Positions 47,964 to 62,035 of a stretch of 64,000 nt of DNA are shown one piece after another. The DNA is taken from assembly GCF_012844365.1 (NCBI RefSeq), contig NZ_CP051626.1:1798001-1862000 (forward strand), read 5' to 3'. Below the pieces are notes generated by a model that had not been told where the DNA came from, searched no databases, and saw only the letters and a list, made by a program, of their open reading frames with translations. Position 1 is the stretch's first letter. Each line of letters begins with the position of its first letter. The DNA is from Brevibacterium sp. 'Marine' (GTDB lineage: Bacteria > Actinomycetota > Actinomycetes > Actinomycetales > Brevibacteriaceae). The position numbers and the translations under genes were made by a program.

Positions 47964-48769
47964 TGCTCCAGTCGAGCAGATTGTCCCTGCAGGCCGTCCT
48001 CGAGACCGCGAACTCCGAGATCTCCGGGGGAGACCCCCGACAGATCGGAGAGGAGACTCTGGCAGTCGTCGGCCTCCTCGCCGAGAATGTCGGACTGCGC
48101 AAGGCTCTGGCAGACTCCTCCGAGTCGGCCGAGAGGAAGCAGCAGCTGCTGCGGACTCTGTTCTCGACTCGGATCACGGATGCGGTTCTGCGCATCAGCG
48201 ATCAGGCAGTCGGCCGTCGTTGGGCGCGGACCCAGGACCTCGTCACCAGCCTCGAAGTCGCCGGGGTGACAGCGATCGCCGCTGCCGCACAGGCCGACGC
48301 GAAGCTGGGACAGGTCGAAGAGGAGATCTTCCGCTTCGCGCGTCTGCTGGAATCCAACCACGAGCTGTCCCGCGCGCTCGATTCGCAGGCCACCGATGAG
48401 AGCAAACGCGCTCTCGTGACGGACCTGCTCGCCGGCAAGGCACAGCCCGACACCATCAAGCTGGTCGAACAAGCTGCTCAGCACCCGCGGGGTCTCCGCG
48501 TGGCGAAGGCGCTCGACCAGTACAGCGATATCCTCGCCGCCCGGCAGCAGCGGTCGGTTGCGGACGTCACCGTCGCCAAGCCTCTGAGCGAGTCGCAGAC
48601 CGAACGGCTGCAGGCGGCATTGTCGGCCAGCTATGGTCGCGAACTCGTCCTCAATGTGCAGGTCGACCCCGAAGTGCTCGGGGGAGTCCGGGTGCAGGTC
48701 GGCGACGAGATGATGAACTCGACCGTGGCCGATCGACTGGCCGATGTGCAGCGCAAGCTCGCAGGTTGA
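47963..48769 (+). CDS. atpH: F1Fo ATP synthase subunit delta
   Basis: A 268-residue delta subunit, about 90 residues longer than enterobacterial delta, as is usual in Micrococcales. The OSCP-like core ends with VQVDPEVLGGVRVQVGDEMM. ATG 47963 overlaps the atpF stop (TGATG) with AAGGGGG 6 bases upstream; GTG 47960 is an equal alternative. Confidence 0.93.
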   Translation: MLQSSRLSLQAVLETANSEISGGDPRQIGEETLAVVGLLAENVGLRKALADSSESAERKQQLLRTLFSTRITDAVLRISDQAVGRRWARTQDLVTSLEVAGVTAIAAAAQADAKLGQVEEEIFRFARLLESNHELSRALDSQATDESKRALVTDLLAGKAQPDTIKLVEQAAQHPRGLRVAKALDQYSDILAARQQRSVADVTVAKPLSESQTERLQAALSASYGRELVLNVQVDPEVLGGVRVQVGDEMMNSTVADRLADVQRKLAG

Positions 48770-48850
48770 CACTAGTGGCCGGCTTCTCCGGCATCGGCGG
48801 CCCACCGGTCGCCGGACGCAAGATTTGAGTAAAGGAAGCAGGGAAACCAG

Positions 48851-50485
<1,635 letters not shown>

Positions 50486-50516
50486 ACCTGTTCCGTAACG
50501 GCGAAAGGAAGAACTG

Positions 50517-52924
<2,408 letters not shown>

Positions 52925-52927
52925 GCC

Positions 52928-53188
52928 ATGGCGACACTCGAAGTGAATGTCGTGGCTGCTGATCGCGAGGTATGGGCGGGTGAGGCCAAGCGCGTCATCG
53001 CCCGTACCCTCGACGGCGAGATCGGCATCCTGCCGGGTCACGAGCCCGTGCTGGGTGTCGTCGCCGACGGCGAGGCACGGATTCTCACCCCGGGAGAGGA
53101 CACCATCAGGGTCAAAGCCGATGGTGGATTCCTCTCGGTGGAGAACAACCGTGTGATCATTGCCGCTGATCAGGCCGAACTTCTCTGA
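52928..53188 (+). CDS. atpC: F1Fo ATP synthase subunit epsilon
   Basis: An 86-residue epsilon subunit comprising only the N-terminal beta-sandwich (EIGILPGHEPVLGVVADGEA). The C-terminal helical hairpin that inhibits ATP hydrolysis in other bacteria is absent. It starts three bases after the atpD stop. Confidence 0.94.
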   Translation: MATLEVNVVAADREVWAGEAKRVIARTLDGEIGILPGHEPVLGVVADGEARILTPGEDTIRVKADGGFLSVENNRVIIAADQAELL

Positions 53189-53210
53189 TCTGCGCGTTAC
53201 ACTGGCAACC

Positions 53211-53678
53211 GTGAACCCTTCTGTCCTGCTGATCGTTCTGCTCTCGTTGGTAGGACTCGCGCTTGCTCTGATCGTGGTCGTCACGATCCGACGCAGGTCG
53301 ATCTCGAAGCTCTCGGGTGCCTTTGACTGTTCCATCAACGTGGGCGAGGAGTACTCTTCTCGCCCACGTTGGCGTTTGGGTGTGGCGGTGTTCTCGGTCA
53401 CGTCCCTGGACTGGTATCCGGTCTTCGCACTGACGCGCCGTGCCGCATTCCGACTGCCGCGCGCGGATCTGGATATCCTCGTCCGGCGCAAGCCCACCTC
53501 CGGTGAGCAGTACTCGGTTCTGCCCGAAGCGGTCGTCGTCGACTGCTCGTACGGCAAGGCGGACGGTCGTCCGCGTTCGGTGTCCCTGGCAATGGACACC
53601 GAATCTCTGTCCACGATGGCTTCGTGGCTCGAATCATCACCCCCTGGCTTCAATCCGACGATGGGACGGTTCACCTAA
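53211..53678 (+). CDS. DUF2550 membrane-anchored protein
   Basis: A 155-residue protein with one N-terminal membrane helix ([19 protein letters not shown]) followed by a basic linker and a soluble domain ([20 protein letters not shown]). The DUF2550 family regularly sits between atpC and murA in Actinobacteria; its function is unknown. The GTG at 53211 is chosen because it directly precedes the membrane helix. Its stop overlaps the murA start (TAATG). Confidence 0.85.
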   Translation: MNPSVLLIVLLSLVGLALALIVVVTIRRRSISKLSGAFDCSINVGEEYSSRPRWRLGVAVFSVTSLDWYPVFALTRRAAFRLPRADLDILVRRKPTSGEQYSVLPEAVVVDCSYGKADGRPRSVSLAMDTESLSTMASWLESSPPGFNPTMGRFT

Positions 53679-54991
53679 TGGATGTCTTCCGCCTGACCGG
53701 GCCCGCACAGTTGGCGGGAACCATCGATGTCAGGGGCGCCAAGAACAGCGTCCTCAAGCTCATGGCCGCGAGCCTCCTCGCGGTGGGACGCACCACCATC
53801 ACCAACGTCCCGGCCATCCTCGACGTGCGAATCATGGTCGAACTGCTCGTCCGCCTCGGCTGCACGGTCGACTATGACGCTGAAGACGGCGTTGTCAGCA
53901 TCGACGTCCCTGCCGAAGTCGGCATCCAGGCCGACTACGAACTCGTCCGTGCGATGCGGGCGTCGATCTCCGTCCTCGGGCCGCTGACCGCACGGATGCG
54001 CGCCGCGCATGTGGCACTTCCCGGCGGAGATGCCATCGGCTCCCGCGGACTCGATATGCACCAGGCCGGGCTCGAGGCTCTGGGAGCAGTCGTCCATCTT
54101 GACCACGGTTACTTCGTCGCCGAGGCTCCGAACGGTCTGCGCGGCACCGAGATCGTCCTCGAGTTCCCCTCCGTCGGCGCCACCGAGAACCTCGTCATGG
54201 CGGCAACCCTCGCTCAGGGCACCACCACCATCGCCAATGCGGCGCGCGAACCCGAGATCGTCGACATCTGCACGATGCTCGTCGAGATGGGTGCGCAGAT
54301 CGAAGGAGTGGGCACGTCCGACCTCACCATCACCGGTGTCGAATCGCTGCAGCCGGTGACCCATCGCACAGTCGGCGATCGCATCGTCGCCGGGACTTTC
54401 GCCTTCGGCGCCGCCTTGAGCGCAGGTGACGTGACCGTGCGCGGAGTCGGGCTCGACATCATGCCCAACATCGGAATGAAGCTGCGCGATTCGGGCGCCA
54501 CGGTCGAAGACCTCGGCGAGATCATCCTCGGGGATGGGACCGAAGGCAAGGGGTTCCGTGTCATCGGCGCTCAGCGTCCTCACGCCATCCGGGTCGCCAC
54601 CATGCCGTTTCCCGGATTCCCGACCGACCTGCAGCCGTTCGTCATCGCATTGAACTCGGTCTCCGACGGAATCGGTCTGCTCTCGGAGAACCTGTTCGAA
54701 GCACGCTGGCGCTTCGTCCAGGAGATCGCCCGCCTCGGTGCGAAGGTCCGCATCGACGGCAACCACGCGCTTGTCACCGGCAGCGAGAGCCTCTCCGGCG
54801 CCGAAGTCGAGGCCTCCGACATCCGGGCGGGAGCTGGCTTGGTCATGGCCGCACTGCGCGCCGGGGGAGTCACCGAAGTCTCCGGAATCGACCACATCGA
54901 ACGCGGTTACGAGAACTTCGTCGATAACCTGCGCAGCCTCGGTGTCGACGTCCAGCGGGTCGAGAAGCGAGACATTCTCAACTTCGGCTGA
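53678..54991 (+). CDS. murA: UDP-GlcNAc 1-carboxyvinyltransferase, Asp-type
   Basis: A 437-residue enzyme of the first committed peptidoglycan step. [16 protein letters not shown] and the [20 protein letters not shown] loop are typical. The catalytic loop residue that is Cys115 in Escherichia coli is Asp118 here ([13 protein letters not shown]). The same change in mycobacteria makes MurA intrinsically fosfomycin-resistant. The ATG overlaps the upstream gene's stop. Confidence 0.96.
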   Translation: MDVFRLTGPAQLAGTIDVRGAKNSVLKLMAASLLAVGRTTITNVPAILDVRIMVELLVRLGCTVDYDAEDGVVSIDVPAEVGIQADYELVRAMRASISVLGPLTARMRAAHVALPGGDAIGSRGLDMHQAGLEALGAVVHLDHGYFVAEAPNGLRGTEIVLEFPSVGATENLVMAATLAQGTTTIANAAREPEIVDICTMLVEMGAQIEGVGTSDLTITGVESLQPVTHRTVGDRIVAGTFAFGAALSAGDVTVRGVGLDIMPNIGMKLRDSGATVEDLGEIILGDGTEGKGFRVIGAQRPHAIRVATMPFPGFPTDLQPFVIALNSVSDGIGLLSENLFEARWRFVQEIARLGAKVRIDGNHALVTGSESLSGAEVEASDIRAGAGLVMAALRAGGVTEVSGIDHIERGYENFVDNLRSLGVDVQRVEKRDILNFG

Positions 54992-55111
54992 GCTTCCCAC
55001 GCAACGCTCCTCGTCGAGTAGTCGTCGGCTTCCGAGTCCGGTGGAGCCCTTCCGTGCCCGGTGAGGGATCTGTTCTCGCCGATCTCTTCCTGCGCATAGG
55101 GCAGGCCTGGG

Positions 55112-55807
55112 TCAGAACAGGCGTGTCTCGGGGTCGTCCATTCCGCGCAGTGCGTCATAGTCGAGGACGACGCAGCGGATGCCCCGATCCTCAGCGAGCG
55201 TACGTGCCTGCGGTCTGATCTCCTGAGCCGCGAAGACACCGTGGACGGGGCTGAGCAGGGGATCGCGATTCATCAGTTCGAGATAGCGAGTGAGCTGCTC
55301 GACGCCGTCGATGTCGCCGCGGCGTTTGATCTCCACGGCCACTGACTTCTGCCCGTCGTCACGAGCCAAGATGTCCACCGGACCGATGGCCGTCATGTAT
55401 TCGCGGCGAACCAGACTGTAGCCCTCGCCGAGGGTCTCGATGTGCTCGGCGAGCAGCTCCTGCAGATGTGCTTCGACACCGTCCTTGACCAGTCCCGGGT
55501 CGACTCCGAACTCATAGGTGTCGTCTGCGAGGACCTCGGCGATGGAGATGACGAGGCGGTCGCCGGTCTTCGTCTGAGAGACCTCCCACAGCTCGGTCAG
55601 GCCGGCCTCTGCCTGCTCGGCATCGGGCTCGATATGACGAACCGTGCACGGGGGCGTCATCCAGTTCAGCGGCTTATAGGAACCGCCGTCGGAATGGATG
55701 AGCACCGAGCCGTCGGACTTGAGCATGATGAGGCGGGTGGCCATCGGAAGGTGGGCGGTCAGACGACCGGCATAATCAACGGAGCATTGGGCTATGACTA
55801 GACGCAC
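55112..55807 (-). CDS. nucS: mismatch-specific endonuclease NucS/EndoMS
   Basis: A 231-residue endonuclease that cuts both strands at mismatches and substitutes for MutS-MutL in Actinobacteria. The active site is visible as GPVDILARD and VAVEIKRRG. The C-terminus ETRLF matches the beta-clamp binding peptide known for corynebacterial and mycobacterial NucS. The GTG at 55807 lies 7 bases after TAGGCT (reverse complement of 55815-55820), so the message may be leaderless. Confidence 0.95.
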   Translation of the reverse strand: MRLVIAQCSVDYAGRLTAHLPMATRLIMLKSDGSVLIHSDGGSYKPLNWMTPPCTVRHIEPDAEQAEAGLTELWEVSQTKTGDRLVISIAEVLADDTYEFGVDPGLVKDGVEAHLQELLAEHIETLGEGYSLVRREYMTAIGPVDILARDDGQKSVAVEIKRRGDIDGVEQLTRYLELMNRDPLLSPVHGVFAAQEIRPQARTLAEDRGIRCVVLDYDALRGMDDPETRLF

Positions 55808-55837
55808 GCGCTTCAGCCTACGTGAGACAATGACTCA

Positions 55838-56134
55838 ATGCCACGATCTTCATCCTCGCGTCGCAAGAACAAATGGCAGCAGGCACCCCGCGATCTGTCC
55901 GACTCCGTGTCAGGTATGAGGACGAGCCGTTCTCTGCCGGACGGAACCTGGTCTGTGCAGACCGTGAAGGGAAATGAATCCGGCAAGGTCTATGTCTGCC
56001 CCGGCTGCAGCCGCGACGTCAGTGCCGCCTCGAGCCATATCGTCGCCTGGCGGCAGGACGCCCCGCACGGAATCGAGATCGGGGTCGAGAGCAGACGCCA
56101 CTGGCACCAGCACTGCTTCGACCGCTTCCGGTGA
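55838..56134 (+). CDS. small conserved zinc-ribbon-like protein
   Basis: A 98-residue protein with a basic start (SSSRRKNKWQQAPRD), CPGC at about 55-58 and HWHQHCF near the end. Cys and His are spaced so as to hold one zinc ion. Such proteins, often mislabelled 'ATP/GTP-binding protein', accompany nucS in Actinobacteria. They contain no nucleotide-binding loop. Role unknown; the divergent start shared with nucS suggests a DNA-linked function. Confidence 0.72.
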   Translation: MPRSSSSRRKNKWQQAPRDLSDSVSGMRTSRSLPDGTWSVQTVKGNESGKVYVCPGCSRDVSAASSHIVAWRQDAPHGIEIGVESRRHWHQHCFDRFR

Positions 56135-56202
56135 TCTCATGCCACCTGCAGTCGGTCGGACGAACGGTCGCCGGCGACCGAGGTGCCACGCCGGAAACGT
56201 CG

Positions 56203-56230
56203 AAGGGACCCGCAGCAGCGGGTCCCTTCG
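56203..56230. terminator. bidirectional terminator
   Basis: GAAGGGACCCGC (56203-56214) and GCGGGTCCCTTC (56219-56230) form a perfect 12-bp stem with a 4-base loop between two convergent genes. Confidence 0.75.
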
Positions 56231-56251
56231 TCATGATCGTCTCAGTCGGCC

Positions 56252-57901
56252 TCAGCGCAGCGAGTTGCGCGAGCGTGAGGTCTTCGAGTTGTTGTTCTTC
56301 GAGCCGGAGACCTGCGCATCGATCGAGATGGTGTCCTCGTCGGTGGCACCGTTGGGCAGGTCCTCGCTCGCAGTGTCCTCGGCATCATCGGCGGAGTCGG
56401 CGTTCGCCCCCGAAGCGTTCTTCGAATCAGGAGTCGACTTCGACCCTTCGGCCGACTGAGCGGACGTCTTCGCTGAGCTGCTGTCCTGAGGTCCCGTCTG
56501 ACCCTTCTTCGCAGGTCCGGTCGAGCTCGTGGACTCGGTCTTCGAAGACTCGGCAGTGGTGTCTGTCGACGATGCGTCGTCGGACGATTTCGCGGAATCG
56601 CCGGACTTCTCGTCACCGGTCGACTTCGCCGATTCGTCGGCCGTCGTCGCATTCGAAGAGTCGTCGTCGGCCAGCAGGTCTTCGAGCTCCTGGCCGTCGG
56701 CGATCTGCTCGGTGGCGTGAGACGCCGATTCTGCCTTCGCCGGATCCACTGAGTCGCCGCCCATGACCCCGGGCATTGCGAACAGCGAACGGAGCTGATC
56801 GAGCTGAGCGGTGATCGTCTTGCGCTGCTTCGTGAGCAGATCGACCTGCGACTGGGCGGAGGCGACATTGCGCTTGGCCTCTGCCGCGGACTCCTCGATG
56901 GTCGCCTCGGCGGTGGCCCGAGCTTCGGCGATGAGTGTCTGCGCACGGGACTTTCCGTCGGCGATGATCTCGTCGGCCTTCTTCACTGCGTCGGTGCGAG
57001 TCTGCTCGGCACGCTCGGCAGCTTCCTTGGCCTCGGTGTCGGCCTTCGCCGCACGGGCCTGAGCCTCCTCGACGAGCTTCTTGTTCTCGGCCTGTGCCTC
57101 TTCGTAGCGTTTCTTGCGTTCGGACTCGGCTTCTTTGCGCTTGTTCGCGAGTTCGACGTCGAAGTCGTTTCCGGCCTTCTTCGACGCCTCGTCACGGGCC
57201 TTTGCGGCCTTGAGCAGCTCATCGGCCTGTGCCTGTGCAGCGGCCACTGTCTCTTCTGCCTCGGTCTTGGCCTCGGCACGCAGGTCGGCAGCTTCCTTCT
57301 CGGCGGTCGCTCGCAGCTCGGAGAGCTCGAGATCCAGACTCTCGCGAGCTTCCTTCGCAGAAGCGGCATTCGCTTCCTTCGCCTGGTTGGTCTCGCGTTC
57401 GGTGGTCGCGCTGAGCTCGGCAGCGCGCTTCTCAGCGGCCTTGATCGTCTCTTCGGCGCGCAGCTCGGCCGAGGACGTGATCGCATCGGCTTCCGAACGG
57501 GCATTGGACAGAGTGTCGTTGCTCTCGGTGTGCATGCGCGCACGTGCGGAGGCGGCCTCGGCGCGAGCCTTGTTCCGGATCGTCTCAGCGTCGGAATTGG
57601 CCTGGGCGAGGGTCTCACGGGCCTGTGATTCGGCGATCTTGAGCAGATGATCGATGCGGCTTCCGGGAGGGCCGGCGGCCTCCGCGTTGTCGTTGGCAGC
57701 CTTCTTCAGCTGTGCCTTGGCTTCGGACAGCTCTCCGGCGATCTGCAGCTTCGCCCGATCTGCATTGATGACCTGACTGCGCGCATCGGCCAGAGCCTTG
57801 CGGACCGATTCGACCTCGGTGCGCAGCTGCTGCAGACGCGAATCGACTTCACTCTTCTCGTAGCCGCGCATCGCTGTGCGGAATTCTTCGGTGGGCGTCA
57901 C
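56252..57901 (-). CDS. DivIVA-like long coiled-coil protein
   Basis: A 549-residue protein. Residues 5-25 (EEFRTAMRGYEKSEVDSRLQ) resemble the membrane-curvature-sensing start of DivIVA/GpsB proteins. From about 25 to 385 it is almost continuous Ala/Glu/Lys/Arg coiled coil with irregular repeats. The last 150 residues are a disordered Ser/Thr/Asp/Glu tail. Related long coiled coils in Actinobacteria (FilP, Scy) organise polar growth, and this could be a scaffold of that type. The GTG at 57901 follows AGGAG by 10 bases. It is monocistronic between terminators. Confidence 0.7.
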   Translation of the reverse strand: MTPTEEFRTAMRGYEKSEVDSRLQQLRTEVESVRKALADARSQVINADRAKLQIAGELSEAKAQLKKAANDNAEAAGPPGSRIDHLLKIAESQARETLAQANSDAETIRNKARAEAASARARMHTESNDTLSNARSEADAITSSAELRAEETIKAAEKRAAELSATTERETNQAKEANAASAKEARESLDLELSELRATAEKEAADLRAEAKTEAEETVAAAQAQADELLKAAKARDEASKKAGNDFDVELANKRKEAESERKKRYEEAQAENKKLVEEAQARAAKADTEAKEAAERAEQTRTDAVKKADEIIADGKSRAQTLIAEARATAEATIEESAAEAKRNVASAQSQVDLLTKQRKTITAQLDQLRSLFAMPGVMGGDSVDPAKAESASHATEQIADGQELEDLLADDDSSNATTADESAKSTGDEKSGDSAKSSDDASSTDTTAESSKTESTSSTGPAKKGQTGPQDSSSAKTSAQSAEGSKSTPDSKNASGANADSADDAEDTASEDLPNGATDEDTISIDAQVSGSKNNNSKTSRSRNSLR

Positions 57902-58134
57902 TGAAGCGAACTCCTGTCATCGTGGAAAGGGGGTGTACTTGGGCTGTCCTCGTCCTACTCTAACGGAGACTCCATGAGTGTTGGGTGCGAATGCGCGAGT
58001 GTGGACAGGGGCCGCCGCCAGGGCTGTGCGGACCCAGTGATGCAGGCCACATGGGCCTCGACTAGGCTGGAGGACGTCGAAACGCATACGTGCTGCGGAC
58101 ACGAGTCGCCAGCACGGAAATCCGAGGAGGAAAT

Positions 58135-59325
58135 ATGGCTGATGCAGTGATCGTCGCCGGAGCACGGACACCGTTCGGGCGGCTGCAGGGCGAGCTGTCG
58201 AAACTCAGCGCCGTCGAGCTCGGCGCCGAAGCCATCGCCGGTGCTCTCGATCGCGCCGGCATCCAGGGCTCCGACGTCGGCTACGTGATCATGGGTCAGG
58301 TTCTTCAGGCCGGGGACAGTCAGGGTCCCGGTCGACAGGCTGCAGTCAAGGCCGGCATCCCCATGTCTGTTCCGGCCGTGTCGGTGAACAAGCTGTGCCT
58401 GTCGGGGATCAATACGATCACTCAGGCCGCTCAGCTGATCCGCGCCGGCGAGTACGACGTCGTCGTCGCGGGCGGTCAGGAGTCGATGAGCCAGGCCCCG
58501 CACATGCTCATGAAGTCCCGTTCGGGCTATAAGTACGGCGATGTCGTCGTCAAAGACCACATGGACTACGACGGTCTCTGGGACGCCTTCACCGATCAGG
58601 CCATGGGCGGTTTGACCGAAGAAGCCAACGCCGGTGACCGCGAGTTCTCCCGCGCCGAGCAGGACGCCTTCTCCGCTCGTTCGCACCAGCGCGCTGCGGC
58701 GGCACAGGAGACCGGTGCCTTCGCTGATGAGATCGTTCCTGTGACCATCAGCTCGCGCAAGGGCGATGTCACCGTCTCCGCCGATGAGGGGGTGCGCCCG
58801 GACACGACGGTCGAGTCCCTGTCCAAGCTGCGTCCGTCCTTCCGCAAGGATGGAACGATCACCGCCGGCAACGCCTCGCAGATCTCCGATGGAGCCTGCG
58901 CCGTCGTGGTGATGTCGCGTGAGAAGGCCGAGGAGCTCGGCGCTCCGATCCTTGCAGAGATCCGGTCGCATGCATGGACCGCCGGACCGGACTCGACTCT
59001 CCAGCATCAGCCCTCCCAGGCCATCAAGGCCGCCGCCGAACGCGAGGGAGTTGCGGCCGACTCCTTCGATCTCTACGAGATCAACGAAGCCTTCGCCGCT
59101 GTCGGTCTGGCCAGCGCGAAGGATCTCGGCATCGACGAGGACAAGGTCAATGTCAACGGAGGCGCCGTTGCGCTGGGCCACCCGATCGGTGCCTCGGGTG
59201 CCCGAGTCGTCCTCACGCTTGCCCTCGAGCTCCAGCGTCGAGGCGGCGGCACCGGTATCGCCGCGCTCTGCGGCGGCGGTGGGCAGGGTGATTCGCTCAT
59301 CGTCACAGTGCCTGCTCGGGCCTGA
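58135..59325 (+). CDS. acetyl-CoA acetyltransferase (thiolase)
   Basis: A 396-residue biosynthetic-type thiolase. The nucleophile Cys88 is in [10 protein letters not shown], the His in [17 protein letters not shown] and the second Cys in [10 protein letters not shown]. It condenses two acetyl-CoA or cleaves short 3-ketoacyl-CoA. The ATG at 58135 follows GAGGAGGAAAT. No beta-oxidation partner is adjacent. Confidence 0.95.
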   Translation: MADAVIVAGARTPFGRLQGELSKLSAVELGAEAIAGALDRAGIQGSDVGYVIMGQVLQAGDSQGPGRQAAVKAGIPMSVPAVSVNKLCLSGINTITQAAQLIRAGEYDVVVAGGQESMSQAPHMLMKSRSGYKYGDVVVKDHMDYDGLWDAFTDQAMGGLTEEANAGDREFSRAEQDAFSARSHQRAAAAQETGAFADEIVPVTISSRKGDVTVSADEGVRPDTTVESLSKLRPSFRKDGTITAGNASQISDGACAVVVMSREKAEELGAPILAEIRSHAWTAGPDSTLQHQPSQAIKAAAEREGVAADSFDLYEINEAFAAVGLASAKDLGIDEDKVNVNGGAVALGHPIGASGARVVLTLALELQRRGGGTGIAALCGGGGQGDSLIVTVPARA

Positions 59326-59408
59326 GCAGAACCGTTCACTCGCAGTCAGAGACATGATGTGGCGGGGAGTCGATCTGCTCCCCGCCGCGCAGGATAGGAA
59401 GGACCACC

Positions 59409-59723
59409 ATGCTCGCAGCATTCTCAGTCGCGCCCAGCGGGGGAGAAGGGGCCGATGCGTCGGTCCACGACGCCGTGGCCGCAGCCGTCGAGATCGTCCG
59501 CAAGTCCGGACTGCCGCACCGCACGGACTCGATGTTCACGACCATCGAAGGCGAATGGGACGAAGTCTTCGCGGTCATCAAAGACGCCGCCGAGGCGGTC
59601 GGTGAGTTCGGCACTCGGGTGTCGCTGGTGGTCAAGGCCGATATCAGACCCGGCTACTCCGGAGAGATCGACGGCAAACTCGAGCGTCTGGAGAAGGCGA
59701 TCGACGCCCGCGGGGAATCCTGA
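59409..59723 (+). CDS. MTH1187 family thiamine-binding protein
   Basis: A 104-residue protein of the former UPF0045 family, a ferredoxin-like fold that binds thiamine in structures of relatives. The opening FSVAPSGGEGADASVHDAVA and SMFTTIEGEWDEVFAVIKDA are family features. It has a good ribosome site (AGGAAGGA) and may be co-transcribed with the thiolase. Confidence 0.85.
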   Translation: MLAAFSVAPSGGEGADASVHDAVAAAVEIVRKSGLPHRTDSMFTTIEGEWDEVFAVIKDAAEAVGEFGTRVSLVVKADIRPGYSGEIDGKLERLEKAIDARGES

Positions 59724-59811
59724 GTCCGATTCTTCCGAAATTCTCAGTGACGTGAGTCTCATCTGGCGTTAGTCTTTCTCCATCGGATGCATCGATCGAA
59801 GGAGATGGACA

Positions 59812-60018
59812 ATGAATGGTGCAAAGCTCTTCTCTGTTGCCACGGCACTCACGTTCGTCGCGTTGGTGGGCTTCATGCTCGCGGGATTCTTTCCGATCAT
59901 CGTCGACTTCGCGTTCGGCATCGAAGCCGCAGCAGTCATCCTGGCGATGACGGGAGTGGTCGCCGTGTCCTTCGTGACAGTGCGCAGATCGATGGAGAAC
60001 GCGGCCCGTCATTACTGA
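59812..60018 (+). CDS. small two-helix membrane protein
   Basis: A 68-residue protein with two hydrophobic segments (about 8-30 and 36-56) and a charged C-terminus. GAAGGAGA 6-13 bases upstream of the ATG supports translation. I do not recognise a family. Confidence 0.65.
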   Translation: MNGAKLFSVATALTFVALVGFMLAGFFPIIVDFAFGIEAAAVILAMTGVVAVSFVTVRRSMENAARHY

Positions 60019-60050
60019 GGTTCTCCTGCCGAGCTTCCACGGCAGCGATC

Positions 60051-60101
60051 CGGCCCCGGTTCGCGGCGGCGACTGAGACAGTCCCCACCGAGCCGGGGCC
60101 G
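60051..60101 (+). terminator. terminator after the small membrane protein
   Basis: CGGCCCCGG (60051-60059) pairs with CCGGGGCCG (60093-60101) across a 33-base loop; CTTTCTGTT follows. Confidence 0.5.
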
Positions 60102-60139
60102 CTTTCTGTTCTCATCCGGGCATCGGTTACGATATTTGA

Positions 60140-60213
60140 GCCTCCGTAGCTCAGTCGGATAGAGCAACCGCCTTCTAAGCGGTAGGTCGCGGGTTCGAGC
60201 CCCGCCGGGGGCG
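60140..60213 (+). tRNA. tRNA-Arg (TCT)
   Basis: Cloverleaf with acceptor GCCTCCG/CGGGGGC (one G-U pair), anticodon loop CTTCTAA (anticodon TCT, reading AGA) on an ACCGC/GCGGT stem, T-loop TTCGAGC and discriminator G. CCA is not encoded. Confidence 0.95.
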
Positions 60214-60337
60214 CTTCTCATGCCCGCGGCCGGCTATCGGGCGGATTCGACCGGTCTGCTCAGCCGCTGAGCAATTCCGCGCCGATACGGCGTGGCAGTT
60301 GGTGCGGAGCTGGGAAAACATAGAGAGTGGAGGCGTG

Positions 60338-62035
60338 ATGACTGAGAGCAAGAGCGCCGTGACGCCGCCGGTCGGCCAAGCGTTGAACGATATCGTCAAG
60401 CGAGTGTCGGAGACGCGCTTCACCCTGCGCAGCGAAGACTTCGCCGACGCTCGCACAGCACACTCGACACTGAGCGCCGAACTCAACGACTACGTGCTGC
60501 CGCGGATCAACCGTTCACGGACTCCGTTCCTCATCGCAGTGGGCGGTTCGACCGGCGCAGGCAAATCGACTCTGGTCAATTCCCTCGTGGGCCGCAACGT
60601 CAGCCCCGCCGGAGTGCGTCGACCGACGACGGGAAACCCGGTCGTCATCTTCAATCCCGCCGACGCCAAGTTCTTCGAATCGGAGCACTATCTGCCTGAT
60701 CTGCCGCGCAGCTCCGATCCGCAGTCGAGCGTGCCCGGAGTCGTCCTCATCGCCGATGAGAACATCGAAGCGGGCACAGCCGTCCTCGACTGCCCCGATA
60801 TCGACTCCGTTTCGGAGACGAACCGTGCACTCTCGCGCAGGGTGCTGCTCAGCGCAGATCTGTGGCTGTTCGTGACGACGGCGAACCGGTACGCCGATGC
60901 CGCCCCGTGGGCTCTGCTGAAGACAGCCGCGGCGCGAAGCACCTCGGTCGCCATCGTCCTCGATCGGGTTCCGCCCGAAGCCAACCGCGAAGTCAGGCAT
61001 CATCTGTCCAGTCTGCTCTCTGATGCGGGACTGGCGAACTCACCGATCTTCTCCGTCGCCGAGCTCGAACTCGAAGAGGGGCTGCTCCCTCATGCGGCGA
61101 TCTATCCGATTCGCTCGTGGATCTCTCAGGTCGGAACGGAGGGCACCTCCCTCGAGCGCATCCGCAATCGCACGCTCACAGGCGCGATCTCTGCCCTGCC
61201 CGCACGAGTTCGCGAACTCGCCGATTTCGCTGAGAATCAGGAATCGGCCCACAACGCTCTGGCCGGTTCATTGGAGAAGAGCTTCCGAGCCGCGCAATCG
61301 GGACTCGTCGACGTCTTCTCCGACGGACGCGTCCTGCACGGAGAAGTCAATGCCCGCTGGCAGGACTTCGTGGGCACCGGACAGCTGTTCCGCGGTCTGG
61401 AGCCGACGATGGCTCGGATGCGCGATCGCATCTCCGCTGCGGTGACCGGCAAACATGACGCGGCCACACCTCTGCACGTGGCGATTCTGCGCAGTGCGGC
61501 GGTCTCCCTGCGGGAACAGGCCATCGACGCGGTCGATCAGGTCAATGCCGAGTGGCGCAATACGGCTGCGGGCGCGGCCCTCATCGAAGACCAGCCTGAA
61601 CTGCGCACGGTCGGTGCCGGACTCGAAGATGCGGTGAAGTCGGCAGTGAGCACGTGGTCCGACGAGGTCAATGCGCTTGTGCGCGATATCGGTCAGGGTA
61701 AGAAGTCCAAGGCTCGAATCCTCTCCTTCGGCGTTGCAGGCGTGTGCGCTGTCGTCGAATACGCGGCCTTCTGGGATCCGCAGCGCACCGACGGTGCCGG
61801 GCAGACCACTCGGCAGGGAGCCGGAGTCGCATTCAATCTCGCAGAGACGATCTTCGGAGCGGACGAGGCCGCCGGACTCATCGCATCGATCCGTCAGCGC
61901 TTCCTCGATGCCGCTGTCGGGATCGTCACGGGCTGTCGGACTCCCTTCGACAACGCACTGAGACTATCCGCGGTACCGGCGCGGCAAGCGGGCGCCCTGC
62001 GCGCCTCCGGTGAACGACTTGAGGTGGCATTGTGA
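60338..62035 (+). CDS. dynamin-like/Era-like GTPase, first of a pair
   Basis: A 565-residue GTPase. Walker A is GGSTGAGKS at 69-77, the switch region VRRPTTGNP follows, G3 reads DCPDIDSV and the G4 position reads VLDRVP rather than NKxD. The C-terminal half is helical with one hydrophobic segment around 470 (ILSFGVAGVCAVVEYAAFW). ATG 60338 follows GTGGAGG. It overlaps the second GTPase by 4 bp (GTGA). The family is annotated variously as dynamin-like, Era-like or ABC-type in Actinobacteria; function unproven. Confidence 0.8.
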   Translation: MTESKSAVTPPVGQALNDIVKRVSETRFTLRSEDFADARTAHSTLSAELNDYVLPRINRSRTPFLIAVGGSTGAGKSTLVNSLVGRNVSPAGVRRPTTGNPVVIFNPADAKFFESEHYLPDLPRSSDPQSSVPGVVLIADENIEAGTAVLDCPDIDSVSETNRALSRRVLLSADLWLFVTTANRYADAAPWALLKTAAARSTSVAIVLDRVPPEANREVRHHLSSLLSDAGLANSPIFSVAELELEEGLLPHAAIYPIRSWISQVGTEGTSLERIRNRTLTGAISALPARVRELADFAENQESAHNALAGSLEKSFRAAQSGLVDVFSDGRVLHGEVNARWQDFVGTGQLFRGLEPTMARMRDRISAAVTGKHDAATPLHVAILRSAAVSLREQAIDAVDQVNAEWRNTAAGAALIEDQPELRTVGAGLEDAVKSAVSTWSDEVNALVRDIGQGKKSKARILSFGVAGVCAVVEYAAFWDPQRTDGAGQTTRQGAGVAFNLAETIFGADEAAGLIASIRQRFLDAAVGIVTGCRTPFDNALRLSAVPARQAGALRASGERLEVAL

